Origin: Perkinsus olseni
Lineage: Eukaryota; Perkinsozoa; Perkinsida; Perkinsidae
Length of the DNA stretch: 64,000 nucleotides
Direction of reading: 5' to 3'
Assembly (NCBI GenBank): GCA_013115135.1
Contig: JABANP010000070.1
Location: 107,306 to 171,305, forward strand
The notes under the pieces are model-generated. The model saw only the letters and a list, made by a program, of their open reading frames with translations. It did no database searches and was not told the origin of the DNA. Below are positions 31,349 to 42,330 of this stretch, piece after piece. A program made the position numbers and the translations under genes. Position 1 is the stretch's first letter. Every line of letters begins with the position of its first letter.

Positions 31349-34300
31349 ATGATTACTCCGGATGGATCTCCCTGCCCCGTTGACACTCCTTCAAGAGGAG
31401 CTGTAAACGGCAACGACGATTATGACACCCTCGTGAACTCTCTTAGGGATCAGTCCATCGGTGAACACGAACGGGTTTCTGTCCCTTTCGATGGTTCTAC
31501 ACGGAAGCTTGTGTAAGCTTGCTTCTTTCCTCGGAGTTTTCAATCTCTCAGCTCAGGTACTGCGACTTTACTGCGTCAGGCAGAAGCGTGTCTGCTATTG
31601 AGGAGTTTATTACCTCTACTGTTTGCCCCACGTGCGTGTGCTCACGTACACTTGTTGATCACTAACTTGATGGCGTGTCGGTTAGATACGCCAATACCCA
31701 TTCCTTAGCCTCGGCAACTGCTCGTCAAACGATGCACTATCGTGAAGAGGCGAGAGATAAGGTTCGTCAATATTTTAATTGTACCACGGATGATTCTGGT
31801 AAGTCGACTGCAAGGTCTTATTAGTTTTGATCTTCCTCCCATTCAGTCATCTTCTGCGGAGCGGGAGCAACTGGTGCCATCAATAAGTTCGCTGAGATGA
31901 TGTGCCGCAGTCGGGTCTTCGCAACGGACAAGTCTCGGAAGGGCCTGCGTCGAGCGGTACCCCTCAAGTGGCTGTTCATGCCTGTGTTCATGCTCATCCT
32001 CCAGGTTCTGATTATAGATCCTGTTGCCCACCACAGTTCAGTCCTACCTTTTAGAGAGCTGGCTTTAAAATACCCCCTGAGTCGTATCACTCGCTCACGA
32101 GCCGGTAAGACTCCGTGACTGCAAGCCTTGACGTGGCCTGATACGTGAACTGTTCACCCTCTCAGTTCCCGGGTCGTTCGTCAAGCGTTTCAGCGGTGAC
32201 AAGTCTGCCGATGTGGAAGTCGAGCTTGTGGTGAGTGTTGTTCCTTCCGCATCCCCTCAGCTAATGATAGCTCTCTCAGACCCTGCCGCTCGATCCAGTC
32301 AAAGGGACGGCATCCGTTGATGGTTTGGAGGCGGTCCTCAAGAAAGTACGTTCCTCGGGCCTATGTCTTTAGTGATCGAGCACGCTCCTTCAGGTTATGA
32401 GTTTCAATCGTCATCACCATGACTTCGCTGTCCCTGTTGTTGTCCTCTCTGCTTGCAGCAATGTCACTGGGGCTCGTCTTGATGTAGGATAGATCGCTAG
32501 TAGCTGGTTCGTAGTGTTTCTGCTCAGATTCCGACCGTATCGACTCTCGTTCACAAGTATCACGGTATAGCTGCTTGGGATCTTGCTGCTATCGCCGCTC
32601 ATAATAAGGTAAGATTGTCTCAACCTTCGTGATTGTGTGCGATACTGTCTCACCAGGTTGATATGAATCCTGTCGCTCATCCTGAAGGATACATCGACTT
32701 CGCTTTTGTATCGCCCCATAAGCTCCTCGGTGGTCCCGGCAGCAGCGGCCTTCTACTATGCAAGAGGAAGCATCAGACAAACGCTGTGCCGGCAGTGTGT
32801 GGTGGGGGTGTCGTCCTCTACGTCAGCCGAAGGGGTCATCATTACCTTGACAACTTGGAGGAGCGCGAGGAGGCTGGTGAGTGATTTTATGTTCATACTT
32901 GTACCAGTACTCGTGTGGGAGTTCATAGCTTCGCGCCAGTATTGGCCTATTTGCTCGTTTCGGTCGTAGTATGATCAGACTTTTTAGCAACAGGCCTCTC
33001 AAGATTTTCATTCGATCTTAGTTGGTCTTCTAATATTTTCTTCTGTTTTGGCTATTCTCCATCAGTCATTTCGTATGTCTTCAGGTACTCCCGACATTCT
33101 CGGTTGTATCAGAACAGGCGCCGTTTACCATTTGCACACTATGGTTGGAATCGAGAGAATTGCCGTCGAGGAGCAGAGGATGGCTGACCATCTTGCCAGC
33201 AGAATGCGAGCTCACAGCAAGGTTCATATCGTCGGCGCGAAGGTAGGTTAAAATCTGTGGTATCGATTTGAACTTTTCTTCCAGGATCGATCACATTGTG
33301 CTGGCATTATTTCGTTCAACATTTTGTACAACCAGACTGACAGTTCGACAAAGCACGGGTTGTAATAAGTCTGCACTTGAAGGTTGTCTGGTGATGGATG
33401 GTTTTTTAGATACTTACATTACAACTTTGTCGGTGCTGTCTTGAATGATGTGTTCGGCATTCAAGCAAGAGGCGGTTGTGCTTGCGCTGGTCCCTATGGT
33501 GAGGCCATTCTCGGTCTCACCTGCGGCAGCGCTGAACGCTTCGAGGAGGCGCTCGGTAGGTTTTTTTTCTGCACTTAAAATTCACTCTTCGTTGATGATG
33601 CTCGTCAGATGATACACGCTACGAAATTTTCAAGCCTGGATTCGTCAGAGTTGGTGTGCATTTCACCATGACCCAGGAAGAGGTTGACTACGTCGCCGAT
33701 GCGATCTTGTGGATCGCCGACAATGGGTGGAAGCTTCTTCCTTCGTACACTTTCAAGATCATGTCCGGCGAGTGGTATCACATAAAACGAGATGAGCAGC
33801 AGAGTCTTAAGTGAGACTGAGTGGAACGGTCATCAGTCGAGCATTCGTTCTTCTTAGGAATCTCTCCGATGCATTGAGTCCGGCCGCTTTCTTGACTAAG
33901 TTTGATGGTGGTTCAGTCGAGAACGGTTCGACACAGTACAGCATGAGCCCCTTCCGTCGCACCAGCACGTCCACTACCGGGAGTCACACCACGAGCTACG
34001 CTGATGAAGACTTGCAGGCTGCTATTCGTAAAGCCGACAAATTGTGTGACCGGGCTGTGGAGGAGGTGACGATAGTCATTAGAGTGAAGTTGGTGTGAGG
34101 GCGCATCTCTCAGGCTCGCCGGACTCAGCTCGATTTGCCACTACTCGACCCCGAAGTTGCAGACCTCTTGTGGTTCGCTCATCCGTTCGACGCCAAGTGG
34201 TCCATCCTGCAGTCGATGTCTTCTGCTCATCCACTGGTACCGATGGTTTGCACTGGCTCGGAGAGCTCAGAAATCTTTGAAGTCGCCGAAGCTTGCAAGA

Positions 34301-34531
34301 AGAAGCGCTCAAGGTGAGTTACTAGTTGTTGGTACATTTCTATATGTGTGGCTGTGGTTCAGACCTGAGGAGAGTATCTTCAACGTTCGGTGTTGGACTG
34401 AAGGAGTCGAGTCACCGGAGGGAGCTAAAGAAGTAAGGGTAGCGACTGTTGATTCGGCGACTTGTTTGTTCGTAGGCCGCTCGAAATCGCCAATCGATGA
34501 CCAAGATGATGATGAAGATGATGTGGCTTAA
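31349..34531 (+). CDS. Class V (NifS-like) aminotransferase/cysteine-desulfurase family protein, copy 1 (16 exons, 763 aa)
   Basis: Exons 31349-31512, 31557-31631, 31686-31798, 31847-32104, 32166-32230, 32280-32345, 32394-32483, 32528-32608, 32657-32876, 33085-33242, 33285-33361, 33410-33555, 33609-33810, 33858-34065, 34114-34313, 34363-34531; phases all agree. PLP-enzyme marks: YCDFTASGR near the N-terminus, YANTHS, FCGAGATGAIN cofactor loop, AHHSS, Asp295 in AAWDLAA, and the Schiff-base lysine in SPHK (about Lys326). RGGCACAGPYG around residue 450 is the active-site loop of this family and includes Cys. A roughly 230-residue C-terminal extension, ending in an acidic tail (DDQDDDEDDVA), is unusual. 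Exon 4 carries a hydrophobic insert (LFMPVFMLILQVLII). The last 44-nt stretch GTAAGG...GTAG (34432-34475) could be an alternative intron. Confidence 0.88.
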
Positions 34532-35995
34532 AGTTACCTGCCGCGAGAAACCTTTGGGACCTCGCGAGAGACGTCCAATCATGTTTGCCAAATAATTTGC
34601 TTGCTAATTCTATTTCTGCACTCGTGTCGTCGTCCTTGGTCTCATTGATTGCTTGGCTACAGTCACCACCGCTTGAAGCTTGAGGTTACTTCTGTCGAAT
34701 ATCTCGACTTGCTTGCTTGATTACTATCACGCTTTACTTGGAGGGCCACTGTCTATTTTGGGCGGTTCTGTAGCATTCTACCTGTCGTCGAACTTCTAGA
34801 TTCTATTTCGTATTATGTCCTCGGTCAAATATGACAATCGTATTTGATGTTGCTTCTGAGAAACGTCCGATTTATGTACATATATCCCCATCATTGCGGA
34901 TATTCGTTTTTGCTCAAGACGATTTCGTCTCCTGTCGCTCGACTTGACTCGGCACTCTTAAATCACTTGCCGCGTTGAGAACTACGAAATCATCACAAGA
35001 TGCCTTCTACACTCTCGATAAAGATTTCGCGGGGCCTCAGGTCGATGGCCGCTGCCGTGGTTCATTACCGCTAATACTGTAATCTATACGGTGTTATTTT
35101 CTATTGTAGTACTTTTTAAGAACATGTGTATTTCTCCATTTTTGAGCAGAGTGCCTCAAGGATTTATGTATTGTATTGAACTGATTGATTGTGCGGACAA
35201 GTTTGGGCGTTTTGTTCACAGTTCGCGAGGAGTAAGCATAAGAGAGAGTATGTGACCATCAATGTGTCAGCGCGAACTTACATGAAAAAAGTGGGATGAA
35301 GAACATCTGCAATAACCGTTCTTCGCGTGGACCTAGGATGTAAAAAGTTGAGCTAGGTAAATTGAGAACAAAAGATCAGTTGAATGTCGACAAGGTGATT
35401 GTGCTCGAAAGGGAGACTTGAAATTTTGACGTGAAGTGCGCGCCTCTCCCCCACGGAACTGATCTTCGTTTAGCGACACGGATAAACGGATTGTGTGTCC
35501 GGGTGAAATGCAACGCCGCCTCGGATAGACGCAAAATCGGAGTGCCGGGAGAATACAGATGAAGCGGGAACTTGACAAACTCTTCGAGTTGTCCCGGTCG
35601 AAGGTGGAAGATTCGTCTTCACGGCAACGTGGTGGGGGGAAGAGAAATAGATAAACAATGCCTCGTCACCAGGTCATTTTACTCCTCGGCATGCTGCTAA
35701 GAACAGCCACCGAGTAATGGACCTTGTCATCCTTCCATTTGCTGGCCAGAGATGACCTGGGAAATTTCTGTGATTCCCGGGAGCCTCCAACCACTCGTGG
35801 TAATTGACGGACACTTGATTCCGCGTCCAACTGAGTCGAATGAATTAAAGCCTCAAACCTCCACTGCGGAACGCAACAACGGACGCCACAATCATCACAC
35901 TTCATCCAATCACTATCAAGACATCACGCCGTCCCCGCAGGCTATAATAAAATGCGATAGCATGCGCGTTATAAGCTTCATTGTAAGAGAGTGGT
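34532..35995. other. Convergent spacer between aminotransferase copy 1 and M1
   Basis: No gene recognised; holds both 3' flanks. It is mirrored by 40936-42330. A short Cys-containing frame (35666-35905, minus) is partly conserved in the mirror copy but interrupted there. Confidence 0.5.
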
Positions 35996-37273
35996 CTAAG
36001 TACCCGGGCTGACAGTAGTCGGGACCTCAGTCGGTTCGGCAGTAGTCGGTGGGGCTTCAGAGGTGACCTCAATGGAGGTAGCAACACCGGTGGTTGTGAC
36101 CGCCGTGACCGCATCAGTCGAGGCGTCCGTGGTCACCGCCTCGACTGTTGAGATAACAGCTGTAGTAGAAGGCTGAGTAGTCTCGGTCGATTCATCCTTC
36201 TGATCTCGTCCGTCCGCCTCGTCGATAGGAGTAGTGACAGAAGCCTCATTAGTGACAATCGACGGCGTTGTCTGCTCTGAGGTGGCCGCTGTGCTGGTGG
36301 GTTCGGGGGTCGCACCAGTCGTAGTCTCTACAGGAGCATCAGTCGTAGTCTCTACAGGAGCATCAGTCGTAGTCTCTACAGGACCATCAGTCGTAGTCTC
36401 TACAAGAGCATCACCATCGTCCTTCTCCCTGCCGGGAGATTCTCCGGCCTCGGTGGTAACGACCACTTCGCCAGTGACGGGAGCCATGGTGGAGGTTGCC
36501 AGGGGCGTGACTGCGGCAGAGGTCTCCACGGGGGTATCAGCGCTGGACGTGGAAGAGGTCGTCACATCCACGACGGGAACAGCTGTAGTGGTAACTACAG
36601 TAGCCTCGGCAGTTGTAGTCTGGTCATCATCCTTCTGGTCACGGCCAGGGGATTCACCAGGCACAGTGGTAACATCAACCTCGTCGGTAACGACGGTTGG
36701 AGTGCTCAACTCTGTGGTGTCGACAACAGCCGTAGTCATACTAGTAACCTCCGAGGCAGCTGTCGTCTCGACAGTCGAAGCCTCAGTAGTATCGTCAGTG
36801 CCCGAGGTCGTAGCCGGAGCTGCAGTGGTGGCAATGACAGCCGTCTGTGTGGTCACATGAGTGGTGGTCTCCTCGTCCTTGTCCTCGCGACCAGGAGCTT
36901 CAGTAGGTGTTGTAGTGACCGAAACCTCGTCGGTGATAACCCCAGGAGTTGACGAGACTTCGCAAGTGCAAGGCAAGTTGGATGCATGGCAGACGCTGGG
37001 AACCTTCCAATACTTGCAGTACGAGCCGGGAGTATCCGCGGCACAACCGGCGTCGCAGTTACGAGGGGCTTCCGTCGTCGCACTCGAGTCGCAGGGGCAC
37101 GGGACGTTCGACCCAAAGCAAGTGCTAGGCGTTTTCCAGTATTTACAATATGACCCTGGGTAGGTAGCGGCACAGACAGCGTCGCACTCGGCAGTGAAAC
37201 CCATCGCGTATGGGACGCCCTGAAGGGCACCAAGGGTCGAGAGGACAGCGACGGAGAGGGAGAATACTGGCAT
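35996..37273 (-). CDS. Secreted mucin-like protein M1 (425 aa)
   Basis: Starts at ATG 37273 (MPVFSLSVAVLSTLGALQ), a signal peptide. Then two tandem six-cysteine modules of about 35-40 residues, each CDAxCAA...PGSYCKYWKxPSxC...PCxC, followed by some 330 residues of Thr/Ser/Val/Pro-rich mucin-like sequence. Within this, a segment recurs four times in variants of (V/I)(V/I)TDEVxVTT...E(A/S)PGRxxKD, and a VETTTDAP octapeptide is tandemly repeated (four copies). There is no C-terminal hydrophobic segment, so it is probably secreted and heavily O-glycosylated, perhaps a wall or mucus component; function is inference. M2 and M3 are close paralogues. Open frames on the opposite strand are composition shadows. 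Confidence 0.85.
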   Translation of the reverse strand: MPVFSLSVAVLSTLGALQGVPYAMGFTAECDAVCAATYPGSYCKYWKTPSTCFGSNVPCPCDSSATTEAPRNCDAGCAADTPGSYCKYWKVPSVCHASNLPCTCEVSSTPGVITDEVSVTTTPTEAPGREDKDEETTTHVTTQTAVIATTAAPATTSGTDDTTEASTVETTAASEVTSMTTAVVDTTELSTPTVVTDEVDVTTVPGESPGRDQKDDDQTTTAEATVVTTTAVPVVDVTTSSTSSADTPVETSAAVTPLATSTMAPVTGEVVVTTEAGESPGREKDDGDALVETTTDGPVETTTDAPVETTTDAPVETTTGATPEPTSTAATSEQTTPSIVTNEASVTTPIDEADGRDQKDESTETTQPSTTAVISTVEAVTTDASTDAVTAVTTTGVATSIEVTSEAPPTTAEPTEVPTTVSPGT

Positions 37274-38633
37274 GTGATAAAAGACTAGTGGAACCTGTAG
37301 ACGATCGCGTTTGATTCGGGAAGTACCCAATTGCGCTTATTCTGCTGCCAGTCGCACCGATCTACTTTATACGCGTCCCGCCCGAGCGTTTCGGAAGATT
37401 CTCCGTCAAGTGCGGCGGCGCGGCACCTCCTTCGTTCTTCATTGAGGTCCAGCGAAGCTATGTGCTCACATGGTAAGACCCTCTCTGGGGAGAGGCTCGA
37501 GCCGATGAATAAGTACGCACACGTTCTTCGGAATGATGCGTGTACTGTCTGCCTGTACTTCCTGTCTGACGCCTATCCGACGCTTAATAACAATACACTG
37601 CAGTTGAGCTGCGATGATGATGAAAGTGTGAAGAGAGTTAGAGGTTTTGGAGGCTGACCTAATCGAATGAACATCCGTAAACATTTTGCATGGCTATTCT
37701 ATCATCTACGCTCCCACTATTGTAAGTGCTGCTCTCGACTTTTTTGATTCGTTCGTGCGCGATATGTCTCATCGATTCCATCGTCCAACTTATATTCCAC
37801 CACGATGAGTATACGCTTCAGGTTACTCTCGCTTTCGTCGATGAGCCGATGCTGATGGGAACAAACGAGTTTCGTATTGTGAAGTACAGCTAGAGTAATT
37901 GATCGTCTAGTTTTCTGCAGTCAGCCATTGGTCTAACTGGCGGACACTTCCAGCACATGGGGTCTCGATTCTGTGATATGACGGTACACTAGCATGCGTG
38001 GTCGATGACTTCTTTTGCTTCCGACTCCTGAGTTGGCTAGTTCACTACAGTGAGAAGAAGTTCCATTTGCATCATCCACACAGTCAGTGACACTGAGCAC
38101 GCAGGTAAGTGTGGTATTTCTTTTCTGTGTAGTGGGGACCCAGTCTTGAGGAGAGAGTTCACAGCTATCAGGAGAAGGCGAAGGCCCACAACTATTGTTC
38201 ATCCGTCGTGGCCGAGCTGACGAGAAGAACCTAACCGAGAGCCGAGTCACTACACTTGCTCCACCTTTTCGAAGACCATCTGTACGATCATTTCCGATAT
38301 ACTTCGGATAAATTGAGTTTCACAAACGAGTCTTTAACTGGGATCAGTTCTGTCGCCGCGCCGGGACTAACTCTGAGGTTGGCTATATGTCGATAGACGA
38401 TGGGTATTGTTGGCACAATAATTTATACGCTCTGGTCCGGGGCTTCAATTTCATCGGCAGCTGCTGATCTGGGCTCGGGACGAGCGAGAGTTCGTTTATC
38501 CATTCTGTTGATACGGTGCGCATTGTGGGTTTTGTTGTTCAGGTACTGCAGCTGCTGTCCAGAAGATTAACAAAAACAAGGCCGCCTTCCACTACGTAGA
38601 CCGATCGAGAACTGAGATTCTTAGTCTGAGATA

Positions 38634-38707
38634 TACCCGATGCAGTATTCGAACCTACGACCATCTGCTCCGTAGGCAGACATCCTATCCAGCTGAACTA
38701 ATCGGGC
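38634..38707 (-). tRNA. tRNA-Arg (anticodon ACG)
   Basis: 74 nt on the minus strand: acceptor GCCCGAT/ATCGGGT, D-arm TAGTTCAGCTGGATAGGA, anticodon stem TCTGC/GCAGA with loop CTACGGA, T-loop TTCGAAT. Compared with the copy at 55170 the T-stem has one change (TTCGAATAC), so function is likely but not certain. Confidence 0.8.
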
Positions 38708-38817
38708 GACAGTAGATCTATGTGAGCCTTCTCCGCGGCCGCTGAGTTCATACACGTAGCTCATAGCTAACAGGGTTCCGCGCAAACTCGACCAGAAGGC
38801 GTGATCAGGCCGAAATC

Positions 38818-38899
38818 GATACGGTGGCCACGTGGTGAAGACGGCAGCCTCCTACGTCATTGGGCTTTGCTCGCGAGGATTCGAATCCTCCAGATGTTG
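38818..38899 (+). pseudogene. tRNA-Ser relic
   Basis: GTGGCCACGTGGTGAAGACGGC, GGGCTTTGCTCGCGAGGATTCGAATCC and AGATGTTG follow tRNA-Ser(GCT), but the anticodon loop has changed to CTCCTACG and the acceptor is mismatched. Confidence 0.7.
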
Positions 38900-39705
38900 T
38901 CATGCATTTCCGATTGAACTCTGTGCAGTGAGCTATGAGTAAGCGTTCATCGCCGAGTACGACTGCATCAGTCATGAAGAGAAGACCGCTTGACCGATGA
39001 TTCGCATACGGGATGGTGGAAGATGACTTCCCGCCCAGATTATGAAGTCCGAAGTGCAACAGCAGCAATCGAGACTCGTCCCACAGCTGCCTCAGTTAAC
39101 AACCATAGACTGTTGAATGGGCTCATCATGCTCGGTCCGCTGGATCGTCAACGGCCGGATCGCTACGCGGGTTCCGGCCCAACAACACCACTCGCTGAGT
39201 TGACGTTTTCTCGTAACTCCTATGAAGCCATAGTCACGTTGATAAGAATCAACAATTCTCTAGTAAGGGATGATGTTAATGCTTGCTACAGTCGCTTCGG
39301 TCGTCAATGAGTAGAGATACGACCATATTCCCCTGCCGAACAGGCCCGTTGGATCGCGAGGTTGTGGTCGAGAGAGACCAGTCACCAGAAAATGAAGCAC
39401 GAAGAGCCGCCGCGGGTAGACCTCGGTCAATCCTCGTCAATAGGGATGCCCCAGGGTGCCGAATCGATGAAAGGGAACACTAGCAGCCCCAAGCCGGGAG
39501 TTGTAGTTAAGTTGTGGGTAGGTTGTAGTGGAATCCCAGTAACGAACGATGAGGAGGCGACGCGGCGCTGCACTTCACGGAAAATCTTCCGAAACGCTCG
39601 GGCGGGAGCGTACACTAGTGAATACGTAATATCAAGTCACAAGAGCCTGTGTGAACTGCGTAAATCGAATATGGTCATACATAGGCTAAGTTGCTTCATT
39701 ACTGG

Positions 39706-40935
39706 ATGACAGTATCCTCCTTCTCCGTCGCTGTCCTCTCGACCCTCGGTGCCCTTCAGGGCGTAACATACGCGATGGGTTTTACCGCCGAGTGCGATGC
39801 TGTCTGTGCCGCTACCTACCCAGGGTCATATTGTAAATACTGGAAGACGCCTAGCACTTGCTTTGGGTCGAACGCCCAGTGCTCCTGTTACTCGAGTGCG
39901 ACGACGGAAGCCCCTCGTAACTGCGACGCCGGTTGTGCCGCGGATACTCCCGGCTCGTACTGCAAGTATTGGAAGGTTCCCAGCGTTTGCCATGCATCCA
40001 ACATGCCTTGCACTTGCGAAGTCTCGTCAACTCCTGGGGTTATCACCGACGAGGTTTCGGTCGCTACAACACCTGCTGAAGCTCCTGCTCGCGAGGACAA
40101 GGACGAGGAGACCACCACTCATGTGACCACACAGACGGCTGTCATTTCCACCACTGCAGCTCCGGCTACGACCTCGGGTACTGCCGATACTACTGAGGTT
40201 TCGACTGTCGAGACGACAGCTGCCTCGGAGGTTACTAGTATGACTACGGCTGTTGTCGACACCACACAGTTGAGCACTCCAACCGTCGTTACCGACGTGT
40301 TTGATGTTACCACTGTGCCTGGTGAATCCCCTGGCCGTGGCCAGAAGGATGATGACCAGACTACAACTGCCGAGCCTACTGTAGTTACCACTACAGCTGT
40401 TCCCGTGGTGGATGTGACGACCTCTTCGACGTCCAGCACTGATACCCCCTTGGAGACTTCTGCCGCAGTCACGCCCCTGGCAACCTCCACCATGGCTCCC
40501 GTCACTGGCGAAGTGGTCGTTACCACCGAGGCCGGAGAATCTCCCGGCAGGGAAAAGGACGATGGTGATGCTCCTGTAGAGACCAGGACTGATGCTCCTG
40601 TAGAGACTACGACTGGTGCGACCCCCGAACCCACCAGCACAGCGGTCACCTCAGAGCAGACAACGCCGTCGAGTGTCACTAATGAGGCTTCTGTCACTAC
40701 TCCTATCGACGAGGCGGACGGGCGAGATCAGAAGGATGAATCGACCGAGACTACTCAGCCTTCTACTACAGCTGTTATCTCAACAGTCGAGGCAGTGACC
40801 ACGGACGCCTCGACTGATGGGGTCACGGCGGTCACAACCACCGATGTTGCTACCTCCATTGAGGTCACCTCTGAAGCCCCACCGACTACTGCCGAACCAA
40901 CTGAGGTCCCGACTACTGTCAGCCCGGGTACTTAG
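39706..40935 (+). CDS. Secreted mucin-like protein M2 (409 aa)
   Basis: Paralogue of M1 in inverted orientation. The start differs: ATG at 39706 gives MTVSSFSVAVLSTLG, and similarity to M1 and M3 begins only inside the signal peptide. Both six-Cys modules (CDAVCAATYPGSYCKYWK; CDAGCAADTPGSYCKYWK) and the Thr-rich region are retained, with only two VETxT octapeptides. One TDEV repeat has changed to TDVFDV. The upstream region is unlike that of M1 and M3, so expression may differ or be lost. Confidence 0.82.
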   Translation: MTVSSFSVAVLSTLGALQGVTYAMGFTAECDAVCAATYPGSYCKYWKTPSTCFGSNAQCSCYSSATTEAPRNCDAGCAADTPGSYCKYWKVPSVCHASNMPCTCEVSSTPGVITDEVSVATTPAEAPAREDKDEETTTHVTTQTAVISTTAAPATTSGTADTTEVSTVETTAASEVTSMTTAVVDTTQLSTPTVVTDVFDVTTVPGESPGRGQKDDDQTTTAEPTVVTTTAVPVVDVTTSSTSSTDTPLETSAAVTPLATSTMAPVTGEVVVTTEAGESPGREKDDGDAPVETRTDAPVETTTGATPEPTSTAVTSEQTTPSSVTNEASVTTPIDEADGRDQKDESTETTQPSTTAVISTVEAVTTDASTDGVTAVTTTDVATSIEVTSEAPPTTAEPTEVPTTVSPGT

Positions 40936-42330
40936 ACCACTCTCTTACAATGAAGCTTATAACGCGCATGCTATCGCATTTTATTATAGCCTGCGGGGCG
41001 GCGTGATGTCTTGATAGTGATTGGATGAAGTGTGATGATTGTGGCGTCCGTTGTTGCGTTCCGCAGTGGAGGTTTGACGCTTTAATTCATTCGACTCAGT
41101 TGGACGAGACACAAGTATCCATCAATTTTCGCGAGTGGTTGGAGGCTCCCGGGAATCACAGAAATTTCCCAGGTCATCTTGACCGGCAAATTGAAGGATG
41201 ACAAGGTCCATTACTCGGTGGCTGTTCTTAGCAGCATGCCGAGGAGTAAAATGACCTGGTGACGAGGCATTGTTCATCTATTTCCCTTCCCTCCACCATG
41301 TTGCCGTGAAGACGAATCTTCCACCTTCGACCGGAACAATCTGAAGAGCATGAAGAGCATGTCAAGTCACCGCTTCATCTGTATTCTCCCGGCACTGAAC
41401 CACTCCTATTTTGCGTCTATCCGAGGCGGCGTCGCATTTTACCTATGTCGCTCAACTACAGTCAGTCACGTGGAGCAGAGACGCGCACCTCACGTCAAAA
41501 TTTCAAGTCCCCCTTTCGAGTACAATCACCTCGTCAACCACTCAACTGAACTTTTGTTCTCAATTTACCAGGCTCAACTTTTTGCATCCTAGGTCCACGC
41601 GAAGAACGGCTATTGCAGATGTTCTTCATGCGACTCTCATCATGAAAGTTCGCGCTGGCACATTGATGGTCACACACTCTCTCTAATGCTTGCTCCTCGC
41701 GAACTGTGAACAAAACGCCCAAACTTGTCCGCACAATCAATCAGTTCAATACAATACATAAATCCTTGAGGCACTCTGCTCAAAAATGGAGAAATACACA
41801 TGTTTCTAAAAAGTACTACAATAGAAAATAATACCGTATAGATTACAGTATTAGCGGTAATGAACCACGGCAGCGGCCATCGACCCGAGGCCCCGCGAAA
41901 TCTTTATCGAGAGTGTAGAAGACGTCTTGTGATGATTTCGTAGTTCTCAACGCGGCAAATGAATCAAGAGTGCCGAGTCAAGTCGAGCGACAAGAGACGA
42001 AATCGTCTTGAGCAAAAACGAATATCCACAATGATGGGGATACATGTACATAAATCGAGTGTTTCTCAGAAGCAACATCAAATACGATTGTCATATTTGA
42101 TCGAGGACATAATACGAAATAGAATCTAGAAGTTCGACGACAAGTAGAATGCTACAAACCGCCCAAAATAGACAGTGGCCCCAAGTAAAGCGAGATAGTA
42201 ATCAAGCAAGCAAGTCGAGATATTCGACAGAAGTAACCTCAAGCTTCAAGCGGTGGTGACTGTAGCCAAGCGATAGGACAAGAGACGACACGAGTGCAGG
42301 GATAGAATTAGCAAGTCGCGGCAGGTAACT
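40936..42330. other. Convergent spacer between M2 and aminotransferase copy 2
   Basis: Mirror of 34532-35995 with scattered substitutions and indels. No gene recognised. Confidence 0.5.

Larger units (their letters stand above)
28430..37330 (+). repeat. Left arm of large inverted duplication
   Basis: Gene order calcyphosin relic, secreted protein, class V aminotransferase, mucin-like M1 matches, inverted, 39700-49380. Similarity is very high through the aminotransferase introns and lower around the secreted protein and calcyphosin parts. Confidence 0.85.
37556..39310 (+). repeat. Segment S, copy 2 (with 3' end fragment of gene H)
   Basis: 37570-37656 repeats the last codons of gene H (CTGCAGTTGAGCTGCGATGA), then the spacer follows copy 1. 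It includes a tRNA-Arg gene, a tRNA-Ser relic and the block ending near 39300. It lies between M1 and M2 at the axis of the inverted duplication. Confidence 0.75.

Noticed and set aside
36234..36860. Open frame of about 200 codons opposite M1 (and equivalents opposite M2 at 40119-40697 and M3 at 52879-53481)
   Set aside because: It mirrors the Thr-rich codons of the mucin genes; composition alone keeps it open, and it has no independent start or domain.
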